From: Variovorax sp. CF313
GTDB taxonomy: Bacteria > Pseudomonadota > Gammaproteobacteria > Burkholderiales > Burkholderiaceae_C
Direction: 5' to 3'
Assembly (NCBI RefSeq): GCF_000282635.1
Contig: NZ_AKIW01000093.1
Span: 1 to 50,762 of the forward strand
Length of the DNA stretch: 50,762 nucleotides
The position numbers and the translations under genes were made by a program. Positions within the stretch are counted from its first letter, which is position 1, and every line of letters starts with the position of its first letter. This document shows, one piece after another, positions 46,601-50,762 of this stretch. Below the pieces are notes generated by a model. The model made no database searches, was not told the origin of the DNA, and was given only the letters and a program-made list of their open reading frames with translations.

Positions 46601-49600
46601 TCAATTCCACGAGATCAGGTTGCGCCAGCCGAAGCGCCGCACGGCTTGCGGCAGGTCGGCTTCGTTGCAGCCGCCGGCTGCATTGCAGATCACGTGCTTG
46701 CCTTTTTCATCGGCCTTCTGAGGTCGCAGGACGAGGTCGTCCCGGCCTGAACGGTTCCGGAAGCCGAGGTAGGCACCTGCCGTGCCGGTGGACCCGTTGT
46801 AGGCGATGCCGTCGGGGATGGCGCCGCTGAAGAAATCGATCACCATCGACCAGCCGTCGTCACCGGTGCCCGGCGCGCAGTCGAGCGAATTGCTGGCGGA
46901 GCCGGGAATGGTGGTCGAGAACAGGCCTGCGCTGCCGCTCAGCGCATCGCCTGGATAGACCATGCGCTCCCCGGTGGCGCCGAACTGGAGATACCAGCCG
47001 CGCTTGGCGCTCGCACCGCTGTAGCTCACGCTTTGGCTCGAAGCGGTTCGATATTCGGCATCGCCTTCCTTGACCGTATCGACGCCGATGGTCTGCGCCA
47101 CCAAGTCGGTCAGCGCCGCGGTGCCCGTGCTGCCGTTGGCGCGGTCCCAGACGCCGTACAGGTGCTGCGTGGCGGTGCTGCTTTCGTCGCCGGAGACAAA
47201 CAACCGGCCGGTGCCGAACATCACCATGTAGCCGCCGCGCGGATGGTCGACGACCAGCGGCGCGGCAGTGATCGGCTGCGTGGCGCCAGCGGCGAACAAC
47301 GGCACGCCGTCCAGGCTCGATGCGGCAGCCGCCGAGCCCATGGTGGCCTTCCACTTGGTGCTGTCGGCATCGCTCAGGTCGAACTTCCAGAGGTTGCCGA
47401 GCAGGTCGCCGGCGTAGACATAGTCGACCTTGCCGTCGCCATTGCGGTCCACCACCTGCGGCGCCGAGAGCCCATTGCCGGCGCCCGCGGCCTGCGCGGC
47501 GGGAGCCGGGATCTTCAGCACCGACTTGTCGCCGTCGAGATACTGGATCCACAGCATCGCCTTCTCGCTCGTGCTGTTGTAGCCATTGCCCAGGATCACG
47601 GCCCTGCGGCCGTTGTTGAGCGACGCCACCTGCAGCGCGCGCTTGGAAAAGGAATCGAGCGCGGGTTGCTGGAACTGGTGGCCGAGGTCGTCGTCGGCGA
47701 GCGCGGTCGTGTCGATCAGGGCCACATCTGCGGCGTTGGTCTCGCCGATGTTCTCGGGCTTGGTGACGTCGAGCACGAAATAACCCTTGCCGCCCGCCCC
47801 CAGCGTGCCCACGAGGAAGGATTTCCACAGCGCGGCCTTCTCGGTATCGGTGGCCGTGGCGTTGACGGCCGAACCCATGTAGATGTCGGCCACGAACGGA
47901 CTGCCGTCGACGTAGTACCTGTGCGAGTAGGTGGGTTCGCTGAGCTTCTTGAGTTGGGGCGCCGCCGCCGAGCCGTAGAGGCCCTCGGGTACATAGGCGA
48001 ACGCTTCTTCGCCGGTGCCGGCGAAGAAGGCGTGCAGCATGCCGTCGTTGGCGCCGACGTAGACCATCGGCGCGCGGGCGATGGTCGAAGCGAATTTGGC
48101 ATAGCCGTCCTGGGTGAAGCCGCTCCGGGGCTGCCCCGCGTACATGAGGCTGGAGCCCACGATGTCGCCCAGCACGTGGCCACGCTTGCGCAGGTTCAGG
48201 CCGGTACCCTCGTTCCTGCGATCGCCGCGCAGGAAGTCGAGGACTCCCCGGCCGAGCGTTTCGCTCGCGGTGTCGGTGCCGGTGCTGCCCTTGAGCGCCG
48301 CCTTCTGCGCATCGCTCAGGCTGGCCCATCGGAACGGCACGCCGGAACCGATGGTCGCGGCATGGGTTGGCGCCGCCGCGGTGGTGCCGGAGAAGCTCAG
48401 CACCTTGCGATTGCTGTCGTGCGCGCCCGCCACGGCCATGCGTGCATCGAGCAGTTCGCGCGCTGACCACGCGGGCGTGGCGGCCGGCTTGCCGTTGCTG
48501 CCGAACGGCGTGGCCGTCAACTTGCCCGACCAGTCGGCCGTATCGTAGCCGGCCTGGTAGGCCGCCGTGGCTGTCGAGGTCCTGGAGCTGCTGGCCGCAA
48601 TCGAGGTCAGCGGGGTGCTGGTGTTGAACAGGATCTGCGCCAGGATGGACCTGAAGGCATCGCCGAGTGCCTGCGCGTTCGAGGCCGGCGTGAAGGTGCC
48701 TCGGCTGTTGAGCGCGGCGTGCCAGAGGTCCATGCGAACGGCGGCGGCGTTGGATGTCTTTTCATGCCAGTAGCCAACGGCACTGCCGGAGTTCCAGTTC
48801 ATGAAGCCGTTGTAGCCGTCGGCCGTGGAGGTGGTTGCCAAGGTGTTCGCCAATGGGTCGGACCAGGTCATCGAGCCGTCCACCAAGCTGGCATAGTCTC
48901 CACTGTAGGTGGGCTGCGACGCGCCCGTCGTAATGGCCGGCGCACCCGTCCACGACGAGGCAGCGCCAAAGCCGATGGTGTGGGTGGTCAGGTGCTGCCA
49001 GGTGGCGGGATCGTTCTTGGGGTTCCAGTACTCGGGGACTGTCGCCGTTCCTACGGTCGCGCTGCCAGGCTCGGCAACGACCTTCTTGAGGTTGTCCGAG
49101 ATGCCGGACTGCAGGTCGCTGGCCCAGTAGTGAAAGGCCATGTCGGCCAGTGTGGGCCGATATTCCGCCGTCGGCCTCCAGCCGCCGTTCGCGTCCTTCA
49201 CCCAGTTGAGGCCGCTGTTCACCGCGCCTGCGTCGTCCTTGTAGGGAGCCCGTGGCACATAGGCCACGGCATCGGGCAAGGCGCGGCTGGTTCCATCCGC
49301 ATTGCCGATGGCCGGCATGCTGAGTGCCGCCGGATCCGGGTTGAAGCCGAACAAGTTGTAGTCGCCGTCCGTCATGAAGATGTGGAAGGACTTGCGGCAG
49401 CTCGACTGCGTCGCGCCCTCCACGCCCGGGTCATCCGAATAGGGACTGAATCGGCCTGTCGTCTTCATGTATTCGCCGGCGCGGGTCATCATGGCGTGCA
49501 AGGGCGTTCCGCCACCCGCGGCCAGGGCATCGACCCAGGTCATGAAATTGGCGCGCTGCGTGTCGTCCAGCGAACGCATCAGATTCGCATTGGCGCGGCC

Positions 49601-49996
49601 GTTGACGAGGCAATTGCCGGCCCGATAGATGCCAGCCGCGGTGTCGCCGAAGAAACCGACGCAGCTGTTGTCCTTGTTGTTGTTCATCGCCTGCCAAGAG
49701 AGGCGGATCCGGTCGTTGGGGATGTTGGACGCCGAGAAGTTGTCCCTGAGCGCGGTCTTCAGCGCTTCCATCCGGGTGGGCGTTCCGGCTGGCGGTGCCC
49801 AGCTTCCGTCCGACGCCTGCGACGACCACGCCATGCTGCCCGAGTTGTCGACCGACACGATCACGTTGGGCGCCGGTTCCTTGATCGCGGTGTTGCGCGG
49901 CTCTTGCGCCAGCGGGTATTGCACGGCGTGGCCGGCGGACTGCGCCAGCATCAGCCCGCACAGCACGGTGTTCCTGGAAAACAGATTCATGTTCAT
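46601..49996 (-). CDS. pilY1: PilY1-type pilus tip/adhesin protein
   Basis: 1131 residues. A signal peptide (LCGLMLAQSAGHAV) precedes a von Willebrand A-like segment with MIDAS start VSVDNSGSM (about 48-55) and a C-terminal PilC/PilY1 beta-propeller (about 610-1050) including a calcium-binding DRNGDGKVDYVYAGD loop. PilY1 sits at the pilus tip and controls retraction and adhesion. The ATG at 49996 (MNMNLF) or 49990 are both possible. It lies between pilX and pilE. A type IV pilus of this kind could be a receptor for the filamentous phage type found in this window, which is inference. Confidence 0.9.
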   Translation of the reverse strand: MNMNLFSRNTVLCGLMLAQSAGHAVQYPLAQEPRNTAIKEPAPNVIVSVDNSGSMAWSSQASDGSWAPPAGTPTRMEALKTALRDNFSASNIPNDRIRLSWQAMNNNKDNSCVGFFGDTAAGIYRAGNCLVNGRANANLMRSLDDTQRANFMTWVDALAAGGGTPLHAMMTRAGEYMKTTGRFSPYSDDPGVEGATQSSCRKSFHIFMTDGDYNLFGFNPDPAALSMPAIGNADGTSRALPDAVAYVPRAPYKDDAGAVNSGLNWVKDANGGWRPTAEYRPTLADMAFHYWASDLQSGISDNLKKVVAEPGSATVGTATVPEYWNPKNDPATWQHLTTHTIGFGAASSWTGAPAITTGASQPTYSGDYASLVDGSMTWSDPLANTLATTSTADGYNGFMNWNSGSAVGYWHEKTSNAAAVRMDLWHAALNSRGTFTPASNAQALGDAFRSILAQILFNTSTPLTSIAASSSRTSTATAAYQAGYDTADWSGKLTATPFGSNGKPAATPAWSARELLDARMAVAGAHDSNRKVLSFSGTTAAAPTHAATIGSGVPFRWASLSDAQKAALKGSTGTDTASETLGRGVLDFLRGDRRNEGTGLNLRKRGHVLGDIVGSSLMYAGQPRSGFTQDGYAKFASTIARAPMVYVGANDGMLHAFFAGTGEEAFAYVPEGLYGSAAAPQLKKLSEPTYSHRYYVDGSPFVADIYMGSAVNATATDTEKAALWKSFLVGTLGAGGKGYFVLDVTKPENIGETNAADVALIDTTALADDDLGHQFQQPALDSFSKRALQVASLNNGRRAVILGNGYNSTSEKAMLWIQYLDGDKSVLKIPAPAAQAAGAGNGLSAPQVVDRNGDGKVDYVYAGDLLGNLWKFDLSDADSTKWKATMGSAAAASSLDGVPLFAAGATQPITAAPLVVDHPRGGYMVMFGTGRLFVSGDESSTATQHLYGVWDRANGSTGTAALTDLVAQTIGVDTVKEGDAEYRTASSQSVSYSGASAKRGWYLQFGATGERMVYPGDALSGSAGLFSTTIPGSASNSLDCAPGTGDDGWSMVIDFFSGAIPDGIAYNGSTGTAGAYLGFRNRSGRDDLVLRPQKADEKGKHVICNAAGGCNEADLPQAVRRFGWRNLISWN

Positions 49997-50015
49997 AGTC
50001 CTTCCCTCGCCGTGC

Positions 50016-50639
50016 TCAGTTGACTTTCCTGACCGCATCCGGGTCGAAAGACTCCTGCAAGACAACCCGCGTGCCGCCGGCCGTGCTCGCAGTGCGCGCG
50101 CCGGTGGAAACCGCAGTGATCCGGTACAGCGGCTCGCCGCCGCGCGGTCGGTCGATCACCTCGATCCAGTACCTGGCGCTGGCCAGTGCCGGGCTGCCGG
50201 CATCCGGTGCACCCGTGAATCGCCCATAGGTGGCGTGCTGGTCCACATACGCGGAACGGGCCCAGAACTGGTAGGCCTCGCTGCCTGAAGCGGCATTCAC
50301 GGAATCGGCCCCGGCGAAATAGCAGATGCCCCGTTCGCAGCTGTTGGCGCCCCTTCCCACGTAGGCGGTCACCCAGCCCGTGTCCCGGTCTGGGAAGACG
50401 CGACCGTCCGCGGCCTTGCGGCAGGGCGACACTGCGAGCGCGGAGCACTTCACGTAAGTCTGGGTCGCGGCATCGAACGCCAGTTGCCGGATGTCACGCT
50501 CCGCATCCAGCAGCGCGGCTTCGGCGGCCTCGAAGGCGCGCTGGTATTCGCGCTGGTTGCCCGCCATCGATTCGAGCAGTTGGGCCATTCGCGCGCCTCC
50601 CACCGCCAGCAGCGCCGAGAGCAGCAGCATGATGAGCAC
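50016..50639 (-). CDS. pilX: PilX-type minor pilin, 5' end unresolved
   Basis: At least 207 residues in frame from GTG 50639. That GTG cannot be the true start, because the prepilin motif HRG|FSLFIVLIMLLLSALLAVGG begins upstream at 50663 in the same frame. No ATG, GTG or TTG lies in that frame back to the window edge. An ATG at 50676 is one frame off and would connect if the GGGGG run at 50655-50659 had four G. The remainder is a normal PilX (AGNQREYQRAFEAAEAALLDAERDI, C-terminal disulfide pair). It could also be a partial gene reaching past the edge. Confidence 0.65.
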   Translation of the reverse strand: MLIMLLLSALLAVGGARMAQLLESMAGNQREYQRAFEAAEAALLDAERDIRQLAFDAATQTYVKCSALAVSPCRKAADGRVFPDRDTGWVTAYVGRGANSCERGICYFAGADSVNAASGSEAYQFWARSAYVDQHATYGRFTGAPDAGSPALASARYWIEVIDRPRGGEPLYRITAVSTGARTASTAGGTRVVLQESFDPDAVRKVN

Positions 50640-50700
50640 GATGAACAGCGAGAACCCCCGGTGCCGCGCTGAGCATCTGCCAGAAACACCGCGGAACCGG

Positions 50701-50762
50701 CTTTGCCGGACCGCTGGTGCTGCCCCCCTGCAGGGGGTTGGCGAAGCGACACGAAGTGCGCG
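50701..50762. repeat. Dispersed repeat copy at right window edge
   Basis: Starts CTTTGCCGG like the first bases of the window, then a C-run/G-run palindrome CCCCCTGCAGGGGG and the shared 15 bases ending ACACGAAGTGCGCG at the last base. It lies directly upstream of the pilX frame. Confidence 0.6.

Noticed and set aside
1..50762. CRISPR arrays, IS transposases, rRNA genes
   Set aside because: No regularly spaced repeats, no DDE or HUH transposase frame and no rRNA sequence were seen.

Overview
This 50.8 kb window is a GC-rich betaproteobacterial chromosome segment. Its gene content and order (Bug-type binding protein beside TctDE, cysS/tilS/lysC, ppiA/ppiB/lpxH, ZTP-riboswitch-controlled glyA, a pilX-pilY1-pilE minor pilin block) suggest a member of the Comamonadaceae, probably Variovorax or a close relative. 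That assignment is inference from family resemblance; no search was run. The first 62 and last 62 bases are copies of one dispersed repeat in the same orientation, so the window may be a contig broken at repeats.

Layout. (1) 0-5.3 kb: a Bug/TctC binding protein divergent from a tctD-tctE two-component pair, then an Hsp15-like S4 protein, a PPK2 kinase and a lipoprotein. (2) 5.4-18.6 kb, accessory: an orphan 7TM sensor kinase, a DUF4148 protein, a LysR regulator and an SDR oxidoreductase, then a TetR-controlled RND efflux system (adaptor and permease on minus, outer-membrane channel divergent) with two matching 24-bp operator candidates, then a Crp/Fnr regulator divergent from a tannase/feruloyl-esterase lipoprotein.

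(3) 18.77-26.72 kb: a complete-looking 7,938-bp filamentous (inovirus) prophage in the 3' end of tRNA-Ser(GCU). It has a small serine recombinase at the left att site, an HUH Rep, a ribbon-helix-helix protein, a structured 268-bp intergenic region (candidate origin and packaging signal), Zot-type pI, pVI-like, pIII-like, a 22-residue membrane peptide, major coat protein, two small proteins, an ssDNA-binding protein and two early genes of unknown function. A divergent repressor is read on the plus strand. The repressor reading frame runs through the att core into the tRNA. Integration therefore replaces the 52-residue tail predicted for the episome with a 6-residue tail, an arrangement that could make immunity depend on integration. 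The left junction carries the 3' end of a second, related repressor gene, a scar of an earlier prophage.

(4) 26.7-38.8 kb, housekeeping: tRNA-Ser, lysC, tilS, accA, an AlkA-type glycosylase and cysS on minus; a TPR protein, two cyclophilins, lpxH and mtfA on plus; a large DUF349 protein on minus. (5) 38.9-50.8 kb: a 1271-residue AsmA-like DUF748 protein, a lytic transglycosylase, ZTP riboswitch-glyA-nrdR, and the type IV pilus genes pilE, pilY1 and pilX on minus. The prophage has no secretin gene, so virion export would need a host secretin.
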